Source: CAITWF01 sp038231575 (GTDB lineage: Bacteria > Verrucomicrobiota > Verrucomicrobiia > Opitutales > Opitutaceae). Taken from it: 64,000 bases of DNA. The notes below the pieces were generated by a model, which did not search any database, had not been told where the DNA came from, and saw only the letters and a program-made list of their open reading frames with translations. Shown here in pieces: positions 36,755 to 45,858 of the stretch. The position numbers were made by a program, and so were the translations under genes. The stretch lies in the NCBI GenBank assembly GCA_038231575.1, contig JBBRLB010000004.1:1-64000 (forward strand), read 5' to 3'. Numbering within the stretch: position 1 is the first letter of the stretch; each line of letters opens with the position of its first letter.

Positions 36755-39325
36755 ATGCAATTCCTCCGTCGCTCGCTCCCGGCCGTCGCCTTGGCGCTGG
36801 CTTTCACCCTGGCCGCTCACGCCCAAGTTCCCACTTGGCCCAAAACGACCCCCGCCGATGTCACCGCCGCCGGCATTAACGTGCAGGTAACCGGCGCCGA
36901 CTACGGCAACGGGACGTTCGTGCTCGCGGCGTATTTCGGCGGCAGCAACGCCGTGCCCGCCATCACGCCCGCCGTTTACACGAGTGCCGACGGCACGACG
37001 TGGACCAAACGCACCCTGCCCGTCTCCGGCACGCGCGCGGGCCGTCCGCGTTTCCTGAACGGAAAATTCTATCTCGGCACCGATCTCGTTGCGAACAGCC
37101 AGGGCATTCCCACCGGCGCCCCCGGCTCGATCCTCTCGAGTGCCGACGGCATCACGTGGACCGCCGGCACGCTGAGCACCGCGGTTTACGCGCCGCAGAA
37201 TTTTGCCTATGCGAACGGGGTTTACCTCGCGACCGCCAGCCCCGGCAGTGGTCAAGCCACCCAAATCATCACCAGCACCGACGGTTTTGCCTGGACCGCG
37301 CGCGCCGTCGTTGCCGGCACCAGCATCCGCGACGTCGGCGCCTTCAATGGCAACCTCTACTGCACCGTCAGCGGTGGGACGACGAACGGACTCTATACCA
37401 GCACGAACGGCATCGCCTGGACGCGAGTTTCCGGCGCTCCCAATCTCCCCGGCGAACTCGCGGCCAGCGCCGCGACTCTCCTCACCACCATTTCCGTCGG
37501 CTCGAACCCGGGACAATCCCTGAGCGCCGACGGTGTCACATTCGCCACGGCGTCGCCCGGCCTCTCGCTGTTCGGCAGCAGCATTCGCTACTTCAATGGC
37601 GCGTTTGTCGCGGCCACCCAACCCAGTGCGACGAACTTCGACAATAATGTGGTGAGCGCCTCCTTCGATGGCCGCACCTGGACCACCATCGCCACCACGG
37701 CCAATCAGTTCGGGTCCTCCGAGGTCGTCTACGGCAACGGTCGCTATGTGTTCGTCGGCGAGTTCGATGTTTTCTCCGGCACGACCACGATCACGCCCGG
37801 CGGCTCGGCCAGCGGTGGCGGTGGCGGCTCCACGTCCGGCACGATTCCCACGACCCTCGCCGAACTTTCAGCGGCGTCCCTCACCGGCAAGAGTCTCAAC
37901 TTCACGATCACCGGCGGCAACTCGCCCTTCGAGTCCAGCGGTGAGTTCACGCTCCAGCTCGATGTGCCGTCGACCGGCCGCTACACGATCGCGGTCAGCA
38001 GCGGCAGCGTGGCCGCGCACACCGATCGCTACACCTATTCCGCGCGCTCAGATGGCGCGGAGTTGACGCTTAACAACTACATCGCGGGCCAGGACGGCGT
38101 CGGCCTCAGCCTGTTTTACGCCGGCACCCCGACCGCGCTGGCCACCGTCGGCGCCGGCAAAGCCTATTTTGAAATGAGCACGAGCGGCGCGAACAAGCGG
38201 GGCACGTTCAACCTCGGCGGCGGCAGCTCGGGCGGCGGCACGACCGCGCCCGCCATCACCACGCAGCCCGCCACGCAAAGCGCGAACCTCGGCGGCCGCG
38301 TGACGTTTACCGTCGTCGGCAGCGGCACAGGCCTGAGCTATCAGTGGTATTTCAACAACGCCGCCCTCGCCGGCGCGATCAACGCAGCCTACACGATCGC
38401 GTCCGCCGCCGCCGCCAACGCCGGCAACTACACCGTCACACTCACGAACAGTGGCGGTGCGGTCACGAGCAACACTGCCACGCTCACCGTCTTGCCGGCC
38501 GGCTCCGCCGGCGCATATCTCAGCAATCTTTCCATTCGCAGCAACGCCGGCTCCGGCGCGCAGACGCTCATCGTCGGCGTCACCGTCGGCGGCAGCGGCA
38601 CCAAGAACCTCCTCATCCGCGGCATCGGCCCCACCCTCGCCGCGTTCAATCTGGCCGGCGCGCTCGCCGACCCGAAGCTCGAGGTGTTCTCCTCCGCGTC
38701 CGCCGCGTCGCCGATCGCGACGAATGACAACTGGGACGCCACCGCGACCCCGCTCTCCACGCAAGTCGGCGCGGGTGCGTTTCCGCTCACCGTCGGATCC
38801 CGCGACGCCGCTCTGGTCGGCGCGGTGCCCGCCGGCGGTTATTCGGTGCAGCTCACCGGCGTCGGCGGCGCCACCGGCATCGCGCTGGCCGAACTCTACG
38901 ATCTCACGCCTGCCGCGAATTTCACCTCGAGCACGCCGCGCCTCATCAACATCTCCGCCCGCACCCAGGTCGGGATCGGCGGCGACATTCTCATCACGGG
39001 TTTCAATGTCAGTGGCACCGGCACGCGTCGCCTGCTCATCCGCGCGGTCGGTCCCACGCTCGGCGTCTTCGGCCTCAGCGGCACGCTCGCCGATCCGAAA
39101 CTCGACGTGTTTTCCGGCCCGACGGTGATCGCGTCGAACGACAACTGGGACGCCACCACCACCCCGCTCGCCACGCAGACCAGTGTCGGGGCTTTCCCGC
39201 TCGTCAGCGGCACGAAGGATGCCGTCCTGATCGTGAATCTCGCGCCCGGCAGCTACACCGCGCAGGTCAGCGGAGTCGGTGGCACCACCGGCGTCGCACT
39301 CGTCGAGATTTACGAGTTACCCTGA
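36755..39325 (+). CDS. Large secreted Ig-domain protein with a duplicated C-terminal module
   Basis: An 856-residue exported protein. A signal peptide (residues 1-23) is followed by a propeller-like region of repeated phrases such as SADGTTWTKR, SADGITWTAG, STDGFAWTAR and STNGIAWTRV. A Gly/Ser linker (GGGGGSTSG), a domain of unknown type and an immunoglobulin-like domain (VTFTVVGSGTGLSYQWYFNNA) come next. The C-terminus carries two copies of a roughly 130-residue module with LLIRGIGPTLAAF / LLIRAVGPTLGVF and ATNDNWDAT / ASNDNWDAT. The module is common in verrucomicrobial secreted proteins; its function is unknown. The protein looks like a surface or matrix protein and may be controlled by the adjacent regulator. 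A strong terminator follows. Confidence 0.82.
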   Translation: MQFLRRSLPAVALALAFTLAAHAQVPTWPKTTPADVTAAGINVQVTGADYGNGTFVLAAYFGGSNAVPAITPAVYTSADGTTWTKRTLPVSGTRAGRPRFLNGKFYLGTDLVANSQGIPTGAPGSILSSADGITWTAGTLSTAVYAPQNFAYANGVYLATASPGSGQATQIITSTDGFAWTARAVVAGTSIRDVGAFNGNLYCTVSGGTTNGLYTSTNGIAWTRVSGAPNLPGELAASAATLLTTISVGSNPGQSLSADGVTFATASPGLSLFGSSIRYFNGAFVAATQPSATNFDNNVVSASFDGRTWTTIATTANQFGSSEVVYGNGRYVFVGEFDVFSGTTTITPGGSASGGGGGSTSGTIPTTLAELSAASLTGKSLNFTITGGNSPFESSGEFTLQLDVPSTGRYTIAVSSGSVAAHTDRYTYSARSDGAELTLNNYIAGQDGVGLSLFYAGTPTALATVGAGKAYFEMSTSGANKRGTFNLGGGSSGGGTTAPAITTQPATQSANLGGRVTFTVVGSGTGLSYQWYFNNAALAGAINAAYTIASAAAANAGNYTVTLTNSGGAVTSNTATLTVLPAGSAGAYLSNLSIRSNAGSGAQTLIVGVTVGGSGTKNLLIRGIGPTLAAFNLAGALADPKLEVFSSASAASPIATNDNWDATATPLSTQVGAGAFPLTVGSRDAALVGAVPAGGYSVQLTGVGGATGIALAELYDLTPAANFTSSTPRLINISARTQVGIGGDILITGFNVSGTGTRRLLIRAVGPTLGVFGLSGTLADPKLDVFSGPTVIASNDNWDATTTPLATQTSVGAFPLVSGTKDAVLIVNLAPGSYTAQVSGVGGTTGVALVEIYELP

Positions 39326-39353
39326 CGCGGGCGGTTTCGGGTGACTGCAGGCG

Positions 39354-39386
39354 AAAACCGCGGACCTTCGGGTCCGCGGTTTTTTT
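39354..39386 (+). terminator. Strong Rho-independent terminator
   Basis: AAAACCGCGGACC and GGTCCGCGGTTTT form a perfect 13-bp stem with the stable TTCG loop, followed by T residues. The flanking A- and T-runs would let it work in both directions. It closes the transcript of the secreted Ig-domain protein gene. Confidence 0.9.
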
Positions 39387-39501
39387 GGCATTAATTGGGA
39401 GGTCGACAACGGCTCGGCGCGGTCGAAAGCGCCGCGCGAGGTCGCATTCCCAACGACGCGACGTTGACGCACCACACCCACGCTGATTCGTTCCGACCAT
39501 C

Positions 39502-40266
39502 ATGTTTACCATCATCGGTGGCGACGGCAAAGAATACGGCCCGGTGACCATCGAACAGATCCGCGCGTGGATCGCTTCCGGCCGGGCGAACCTCGACACG
39601 CAGGCGAGGGCGCTCGGCAGCAACGAATGGCGCCGCGTCGGCGACTTCGCGGAATTCTCCTCCCCCAGCGTGCCGCCGCCGTTCATGAGCGCACCGTCCA
39701 GTGCGGCGACGGCAGAGGCCGGCGCGACGACGACTTCCGGCCCGCCCCTCGCTTCGCGCGGCCGACGGTTGGCCGCACGCCTCCTGGATTGGATCTTCGG
39801 CTTCCTCTGCAAGCTGCCCGGAGTAGTGATGATTGCATCGTATTTTCTGCAACCGAACGTCCTGCAGACGCTCGTCAACACCGCCACCAGTGGCCGGCAA
39901 CTGGCCGCGTCGGACATCGATATGCCGCGATTGATCCCCGGGCTGATCGCGATTGGGTGCGGTTGGCTGGTGGGCCTCGTCACCGAAATCCTGTTGATGA
40001 GCTTCCGCGGTCAGTCCGTGGGAAAACTCATCATGGGCCTACGCGTCGTGCGAGTCATCGACGGGCAACAAGCGGGCTTCCTGCATGCGTGGCTCTTGCG
40101 GGAGTGTGTCACCACGATCATCGGCGCGGTGCTGAGCGTGCTGCCCGTGCTGGGCCCCATCCTGCTCTATCCGGCGTTCTCCATCACCAACTGGTGTCTG
40201 ATTTTCCGCGACGACCAACGCTGCATCCACGATTTGATCGCCGGCACAAAAGTGGTGAAGATCTGA
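39502..40266 (+). CDS. RDD-family membrane protein with N-terminal GYF_2-like domain
   Basis: A 254-residue inner-membrane protein. The first 50 residues (FTIIGGDGKEYGPVTIEQIRAWIASGR) match the GYF_2 domain, a protein-binding fold fused to membrane proteins. A Ser/Ala-rich linker follows, then the RDD domain (RGRRLAARLLDWIFGFL at the start, FRGQSVGKLIMGLRVV in the middle, FRDDQRCIHDLIAGTKVV at the end) with about four membrane helices. RDD proteins are proposed to transport ions or small solutes, but this is not settled. It is isolated by the upstream terminator. Confidence 0.88.
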   Translation: MFTIIGGDGKEYGPVTIEQIRAWIASGRANLDTQARALGSNEWRRVGDFAEFSSPSVPPPFMSAPSSAATAEAGATTTSGPPLASRGRRLAARLLDWIFGFLCKLPGVVMIASYFLQPNVLQTLVNTATSGRQLAASDIDMPRLIPGLIAIGCGWLVGLVTEILLMSFRGQSVGKLIMGLRVVRVIDGQQAGFLHAWLLRECVTTIIGAVLSVLPVLGPILLYPAFSITNWCLIFRDDQRCIHDLIAGTKVVKI

Positions 40267-40455
40267 GGAGCCGCGCAGCGCTGAATTGATCGACGGCAGG
40301 TCGGGCCCTACGACTGACCCGTCGGGATAAACCGCGGCCTACCCGGGCAATCAACCGGGCGCCGGCGCGCCTACAATCGGCTCGCAAGTCCTCCGCTGGA
40401 CCTTAGTTAGAGGGGGCGTTTTCCGTCCGCGCTTCCCCCACCACGCCACCACTTC

Positions 40456-42816
40456 ATGCCCGCACCTGCGAATCATGCGATCTTCCTCAGTTATGCGCAT
40501 GAGGACACCGACGCCGCCCGTCGCATCGCCGATGCGTTGCGCAGCCACGGGATCGAGGTCTGGTTCGATCAAAATGAACTCCGCGGCGGCGACACGTGGG
40601 ACGCCAAGATCCGCCGCCAGATCAAGGAGTGCGCGCTCTTCGTCCCGCTCGTTTCCGCCAACACGCAAAACCGCCGGGAAGGCTACTTCCGCCTCGAGTG
40701 GAAACTCGCCGCCGAGCGCACGCACCTGATGGCCGAGGGCGTGCCGTTTCTCGCACCGGTCGTCGCGGACAACACCACCGAGTCCGGCGCGCTCGTGCCC
40801 GGGGAATTTCTCCGCGTGCAGTGGACGCGCCTGCCCGGCGCGCTCGTCACGCCGCAATTCATCGAGCAGATCAAAAACCTGCTTGGCGGCTCGGCCTCGC
40901 CGATGCCCGCGGCTAAAACCGAAGCGAACCCAGCGCGGTCGGCCGCGGCAGCCACGACCCCTGCGCCCACGCCGAAATCAGGTTTCCCGATCGCACTCGT
41001 CGCCGGCCTCGGCATCGCGGTCCTCGCGCTCGTCGGTTATATCGCGCTGCGGCCGGGCGGAAAAGAATCCGCGTCGACCACTTCGCTGGCGACTGCCGCG
41101 GCCGAAACGAAACTCACGTCCGCGACGCCCCCGCCCGTCGCCCCGCCCGCGGCGAGGATTCTCAATAAGTCCATCGCCGTCCTCCCGCTCACGAATATGA
41201 GCGAGGACAAGGACACCGGCTTCTTCGCCGACGGCGTGCACGAGGACCTCCTCACGAACCTCGCGCTCGTGCCCGAGCTCAACGTCAAATCGCGCACCTC
41301 CGTCATGCAGTATCGCGGCACGACGAAGACCATGAAGCAGATCGGCGAGGAGCTCGGCGTCGCCTACGTGCTCGAGGGCAGCGTGCGCCGCTCCGGCAAC
41401 AAGGTCCGTATCACCGGCCAGCTCATCAACACGCGCACCGACGAACACGTCTGGGCGAAAAGTTTCGACCGCGATCTCACCGACGTTTTCTCCATCCAGG
41501 CCGAACTCTCGAAAGAGATCGCCGGTGCGCTCTCCGCCGCGATTTCACCGCAGACACAAAAATTCCTCGAGCGCCGCCCCACCGAGAATCCCGTCGCCTA
41601 CGATTTCTATCTCCGCGGCCGCGATTCGTTCAACCGTGGGCTCCCCGGGACTCCCGAACCGCTGCGCGAGCAGGAAAGCTTCTTCAAGAGCGCCGTGCAG
41701 CAGGACCCCAAATTCGCCGCCGCCTGGGGTGAGCTCGCCGTGATTCACGCGCTCCATTCCTTCTGGGCAGTTGATGGCACGCCCGAACGTCTCGCCCAAG
41801 GCGATGCGGCCATAACGAAGGCTGTGCAGCTCGCGCCCGACGTTCCCGAAGTCATCCGCTCCGTCGGCACCTACGCTTACTACGCGCACCGCGACTATGC
41901 GCGCGCGACGGAGCAATACGAAAAGCTCGCCCGCCTGCAGCCGAACGACGCCACGGTCTATTCCTCGCTCGGCCTGATTCAGCGCCGGCAAGGCCGCTGG
42001 ACTGAGTCGCTTGTCAACTTGCGCCGCGCCGCCGAACTCGATCCAGCCAACGCCGCCTATGTCCGCAATCTGCTGCACTCTCTCGTCGCCGGACGCCGCT
42101 GGGACGACGCGCGGGCCGCGCACCAGCGCCTCATCGCCCTGCTCCCGGATCGGCTGCGCGAACAGTTCGATCTCGCCGACTTCGAATTTGACGCGACCGG
42201 ATCACACAAAGCCGCCGACGAACTGCTCGCGCGGCTCTCACCCGCGGAACGCGATACGCCGACGGGGATTTACTACCGGAAAGGTTGGGCCCTTCTCCGC
42301 GACGATTATGCCGAATTCAAACGGCTCGACCAACTCCAGCCTTCGCTGGAAGACGAAGAGGAGCCGGCTCTGTCGGCAATCATCGCAGCGAGCGTCTATT
42401 TCACCCACGGTGATCGCACCGCGGGCGAAGCTCGCTTGGCGGCGCCACTCGCTGAGTGGCAGTCACGGATGAAACGCGAGCCGACCAACCTCAAGGCTTG
42501 GAGCTTCCTCGCGAGCATGCAGGCGCTGCTCGGTCATCCGGACGAAGCACTGCAACTCGCCCGGAAAGCGACCGACCTGCTTCCGGTCGCACGCGACGCG
42601 GTCGACGGGCCGATTTTCCTCTTTGTGCTCGCCCAAGTCTACGCGCGGAGCGGCGACAAAGACCACGCGCTCGCCACCCTCGAACAGTATTTGCGGATTC
42701 CCGCGCCGTTTTCTGTGAATGCAATCCGCGTGATTCCAGCCTTTGCCAACCTGCACGGCGATCCCCGCTTCGAGACACTGCTCAACGATCCGAAGAATCA
42801 CGCCCCGCTGTTCTGA
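40456..42816 (+). CDS. TIR - transmembrane - TolB-like - TPR protein, copy 1
   Basis: A 786-residue protein. Residues 1-145 form a TIR domain (AIFLSYAHEDTDAARRIADAL, EVWFDQNEL). Glu81 in YFRLEWKLA is at the position of the catalytic Glu of NAD-cleaving TIRs. A Pro/Ala linker, one membrane helix (about 177-196) and a second linker follow. Residues 238-370 are a TolB/FlgO-like domain (KSIAVLPLTNMSEDKDTGFFADG), then TPR-like helical repeats to the end. With the TIR in the cytoplasm, the TolB-TPR part would be periplasmic, as in CadC-type sensors; this topology is inferred. The next gene is a paralogue starting three bases after the stop. Function not known; TIR signalling or defence is one possibility. 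Confidence 0.87.
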   Translation: MPAPANHAIFLSYAHEDTDAARRIADALRSHGIEVWFDQNELRGGDTWDAKIRRQIKECALFVPLVSANTQNRREGYFRLEWKLAAERTHLMAEGVPFLAPVVADNTTESGALVPGEFLRVQWTRLPGALVTPQFIEQIKNLLGGSASPMPAAKTEANPARSAAAATTPAPTPKSGFPIALVAGLGIAVLALVGYIALRPGGKESASTTSLATAAAETKLTSATPPPVAPPAARILNKSIAVLPLTNMSEDKDTGFFADGVHEDLLTNLALVPELNVKSRTSVMQYRGTTKTMKQIGEELGVAYVLEGSVRRSGNKVRITGQLINTRTDEHVWAKSFDRDLTDVFSIQAELSKEIAGALSAAISPQTQKFLERRPTENPVAYDFYLRGRDSFNRGLPGTPEPLREQESFFKSAVQQDPKFAAAWGELAVIHALHSFWAVDGTPERLAQGDAAITKAVQLAPDVPEVIRSVGTYAYYAHRDYARATEQYEKLARLQPNDATVYSSLGLIQRRQGRWTESLVNLRRAAELDPANAAYVRNLLHSLVAGRRWDDARAAHQRLIALLPDRLREQFDLADFEFDATGSHKAADELLARLSPAERDTPTGIYYRKGWALLRDDYAEFKRLDQLQPSLEDEEEPALSAIIAASVYFTHGDRTAGEARLAAPLAEWQSRMKREPTNLKAWSFLASMQALLGHPDEALQLARKATDLLPVARDAVDGPIFLFVLAQVYARSGDKDHALATLEQYLRIPAPFSVNAIRVIPAFANLHGDPRFETLLNDPKNHAPLF

Positions 42817-42819
42817 GCC

Positions 42820-45159
42820 ATGAGCGAAGCGAACCAGGCCATTTTCCTCAGTTACTCGCACGACGATGCCGCCGTGGCGCGGCGCATCGCCGAGGCGTTG
42901 CGCAGCGCGGGCCTCGAGGTGTGGTTCGACGAAAACGAATTGCGCGGCGGGGATGCGTGGGACTCGAAAATCCGCAAGCAGATTGCCGACTGCGCGCTCT
43001 TCGTCCCGCTCATCTCGGCGCAAACCGAGGCACGCACCAAGGGCTACTTCCGCCTCGAGTGGAAACTCGCCGTCGAGCAGACGCACCTCATCGCCGAGGG
43101 CGTGCCCTACCTCGCGCCCATCGCGATCGACGGCACCCGCGAATCCGGCGCCGTCGTGCCGGCAGAATTTCTCCGCGTGCAATGGACGCGCCTGCCGGGC
43201 GGATTACCGACGCCGCAATTTATCGAGCAGCTGAAACGGTTACTCGGTGGCTCGTCTGAACTAGCGCCGGCTTCCAGCCGGCAGCCCGCCCGGGCCGGCC
43301 AGATGCCGGCGCTACTCCCAGCACCCCCCTCGCGCCTGCCGCTGATCTTCGGTGCAATCGCGGTCGTTGCGATCGTCGTGGCTGCGTTCTCGTGGCTGCG
43401 GCGTCCCGCCGCCGAGTCCGCGCCGGCACTGCGACGAGACGCCGCAGCCACTTCAAACTCGGCTCCGCCGCCCACCACGCCGCCGCCCGCGACCGCAAAA
43501 GTCCTCAACAAATCCATCGCCGTTCTCCCGCTCGCCAACATGAGCGAGGACAAGGACACCGGCTTCTTCGCCGACGGCGTCCATGAAGATTTACTCACCA
43601 ACCTCGCCCTCGTCTCCGAGCTGAAAGTCGTCTCACGCACGTCGGTGATGCAGTATCGCGGCACGACGAAGACGATGAAGCAGATTGGCGAGGAACTCGG
43701 CGTCGCCTACGTGCTTGAGGGCAGCGTGCGCCGTTCGGGCAACAAGGTCCGTATCACCGGCCAGCTCATCAACACGCGCACCGATGAACACGTCTGGGCG
43801 AAAAGTTTCGATCGCGATCTCACCGACGTTTTCTCCATCCAAGCCGAACTCTCGAAAGAGATCGCCGGCGCGCTCTCCGCCGCGATTTCGCCGGAGACGA
43901 AAAAATTCCTCGAACGCCGGCCCACGGAAAATCCCGTCGCCTACGATGATTTCCTGAAAGGCCGCGACACCCGTAATCGCGCCCCGACGGCCAGTCAGGC
44001 CGCCCTCGATCAGTCGGAAAAACTTTTTCAGAGCGCCGTCGCGCAGGATCCAAATTTCGCGGCGGCGTGGGGCGCGCTGGCGGAGGTCCACGCGCTGAAA
44101 GTTTTTTGGGATCGCGATGCGAGCGCCGAGCGCAAGGCACTGGGCGATGCCGCCATCGCGCGCGCCGTCAGTCTCGCGCCCGACGCGCCCGATGTCATCC
44201 GCGCCGTCGGCACCTACGCCTACTACGCCTACCGCGACTACGACCGCGCGACCGCGCAATACGTCAAACTCGCCCGGCTCCAGCCAAACGATCCCACCGT
44301 CTTTGCCTCGCTCGGTTTGATCTACCGCCGGCAGGGCCGCTGGGCCGAGGCGCTCATCAATCAGCGGCGTGCCGTCGAACTCGACCCGGCCAACATCGCC
44401 TACAACCGGGGCCTGCTCTCTTCGCTCAACTATGTGCGGCGCTATGACGAAGCGCTGGTGCAGCAACGGCGGCTAGTCGCCCTGCTGCCCGGCGAGCTGT
44501 GGGAAGAGCTTTCCCTCGCCGAGCAAGCGTTCACCGGCACGGGGTCGTTCCAGGCCGTCGATGAACTGCTCGCACGCCTGACACCCGCTCAAAAGGAATC
44601 GCGGCCGGCGCTCTTCAAACGGAAATATTGGACGTGGGCGCGCAACGATTATGCCGAGTTCAAACGCCTCGACCAACTTCAGCCCAGCTATCCCGAGCAG
44701 GAGCAACCGGTCGTTGGCGCGATTTTTGCCGCGTGGACGCACCTCGCCCATGGCGACGCGGCGGCGGCGCGGGCCCGCGTGGAAGGATTCGTTTCCGAAA
44801 TGCAGGCTCTCGTCAAAAAGGAGCCGAGCAACCTCCGCGCGCGGCTTTATCTGGGATCGATGGAGGGAATCCTCGGCCACAAGGAAGAGGCGATCCGCCT
44901 GAGCCGCAGCGTGACCGACGCTTTGCCCGTGTCGCGCGATGCGATCGACGGCATGAGCACGATTTACTGGGCCGCCGACACGTATGCTACGATCGGAGAG
45001 AAGGACCTCGCCCTCGCCGAGCTAGCCAAAATGGTCAAGTTGCCCACGACTCTTTCGCCCGCGTGGTGGCGGACCGATCCGGCGTTCGCCTCCCTGCGCG
45101 GCGACCCGCGCTTCGAGGCACTGCTGAACGACCCGAAGATCAACGCGCCGCTGTATTGA
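42820..45159 (+). CDS. TIR - transmembrane - TolB-like - TPR protein, copy 2
   Basis: A 779-residue paralogue of the preceding gene with the same domain order: TIR (Glu80 in YFRLEWKLA), a linker, a membrane helix near residues 174-193 (IFGAIAVVAIVVAAFSWL), the TolB-like domain from Lys231 (KSIAVLPLANMSEDKDTGFF) and TPR-like repeats. The TolB-like segment is almost identical to that of copy 1 even in the DNA, while the TIR, linker and TPR parts differ clearly. The linker contains a 53-bp palindrome. The gene starts three bases after the stop of copy 1, so the two are very probably co-expressed and might form a mixed complex. Confidence 0.87.
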   Translation: MSEANQAIFLSYSHDDAAVARRIAEALRSAGLEVWFDENELRGGDAWDSKIRKQIADCALFVPLISAQTEARTKGYFRLEWKLAVEQTHLIAEGVPYLAPIAIDGTRESGAVVPAEFLRVQWTRLPGGLPTPQFIEQLKRLLGGSSELAPASSRQPARAGQMPALLPAPPSRLPLIFGAIAVVAIVVAAFSWLRRPAAESAPALRRDAAATSNSAPPPTTPPPATAKVLNKSIAVLPLANMSEDKDTGFFADGVHEDLLTNLALVSELKVVSRTSVMQYRGTTKTMKQIGEELGVAYVLEGSVRRSGNKVRITGQLINTRTDEHVWAKSFDRDLTDVFSIQAELSKEIAGALSAAISPETKKFLERRPTENPVAYDDFLKGRDTRNRAPTASQAALDQSEKLFQSAVAQDPNFAAAWGALAEVHALKVFWDRDASAERKALGDAAIARAVSLAPDAPDVIRAVGTYAYYAYRDYDRATAQYVKLARLQPNDPTVFASLGLIYRRQGRWAEALINQRRAVELDPANIAYNRGLLSSLNYVRRYDEALVQQRRLVALLPGELWEELSLAEQAFTGTGSFQAVDELLARLTPAQKESRPALFKRKYWTWARNDYAEFKRLDQLQPSYPEQEQPVVGAIFAAWTHLAHGDAAAARARVEGFVSEMQALVKKEPSNLRARLYLGSMEGILGHKEEAIRLSRSVTDALPVSRDAIDGMSTIYWAADTYATIGEKDLALAELAKMVKLPTTLSPAWWRTDPAFASLRGDPRFEALLNDPKINAPLY
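43262..43314. repeat. REP-like palindrome in the linker of TIR copy 2
   Basis: TAGCGCCGGC (43262-43271) and its exact complement GCCGGCGCTA (43305-43314) bound a 53-bp GC-rich segment with internal complementary bases (CCAGCCGGCAG and CCGGCCAGATG). It codes in frame for a disordered stretch (LAPASSRQPARAGQMPA). The arms resemble the hairpin at 16960-16980. Copy 1 of the gene lacks it. Confidence 0.7.
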
Positions 45160-45239
45160 GCGGCGCGGGTAATTCGTAGCTTGCCCGTTGGCGAACGTTG
45201 GTTCGAGCGCGAACAAGCTCCCGGCCTACACGAACCACA

Positions 45240-45707
45240 TCACTTCGCGGACTTTTTGAAGAGCAGCGCGTCGAGGGAAATTTTTCCGGGGCCGAACGCG
45301 AACACGATCACACTCGCGAGCAGGAAGAGAAACGGCGCGGCGCTGGTGAATTTGTCGGGGTCGGAGAAAATCGCCTGCACCGCTTCCTTGTCCGCCGTCG
45401 CGTAGGCTACAATCATCGTGAACATTAGCGGCACGCTCACGAGCCGTGAGCAGAGTCCGAGTAACAGCAGCAAGCCGCCGACGCATTCCGTGGAGCCCGC
45501 CATGATCGCGTTGAGCTTTGGCAGCGGCAGGCCGAGGTCGGTGAAGAACGCCGTGGTTTTCTCCAAGTTCATCAACTTGCCCTTGCCGGTCAGAAAAAAC
45601 GACCAGCCCCACCAGCCGCGAATGACGAGGAGCAGGACCGGTTGCAGCCAGCCGCCGAGCGTGGCGAGGAGGTTGTCGAGTTTATTGTAGCTGGAGGAAA
45701 CGTTCAT
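45240..45707 (-). CDS. DoxX-family membrane protein of the bufferin operon
   Basis: A 155-residue membrane protein with four helices, of the DoxX family (VIRGWWGWSFFLTGKGKL, AGSTECVGGLLLLLGL). It is the last gene of a four-gene minus-strand cluster with bufA, bufB and bufC. DoxX proteins often accompany bufferin-type RiPP operons and are thought to help with redox or membrane steps, though the exact task is unproven. A 113-bp palindromic element separates it from bufC. Confidence 0.85.
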   Translation of the reverse strand: MNVSSSYNKLDNLLATLGGWLQPVLLLVIRGWWGWSFFLTGKGKLMNLEKTTAFFTDLGLPLPKLNAIMAGSTECVGGLLLLLGLCSRLVSVPLMFTMIVAYATADKEAVQAIFSDPDKFTSAAPFLFLLASVIVFAFGPGKISLDALLFKKSAK

Positions 45708-45745
45708 GGGGAGTGAGAGCGTTGGGGCGGGAAATTATTTCTGAT

Positions 45746-45858
45746 TGGCCGCAAAAAGGCGCAAGAAATTGCGCTTCCCGCCGGCGAAAATCTCTCGCGC
45801 GCCTATAGGCGCCTTGCGAGTTTCATTCGCCGTCGAGTTTTGCGCCTTTTTGTGGCCA
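45746..45858. repeat. Palindromic element C of the GCCGCAAAAAGGCGC family
   Basis: The arms TGGCCGCAAAAAGGCGCAA and TTTGCGCCTTTTTGTGGCCA pair with one mismatch. The centre has the perfect palindrome GCGCCTATAGGCGC (45799-45812). It abuts the stop codon of bufC directly, inside the operon, and leaves 38 bp to the DoxX start. Confidence 0.85.

Noticed and set aside
40267..40455. Possible tRNA or small RNA in the gap before the TIR genes
   Set aside because: There are GC-rich complementary stretches, but no cloverleaf, T-loop motif or terminator; perhaps decayed repeat DNA.
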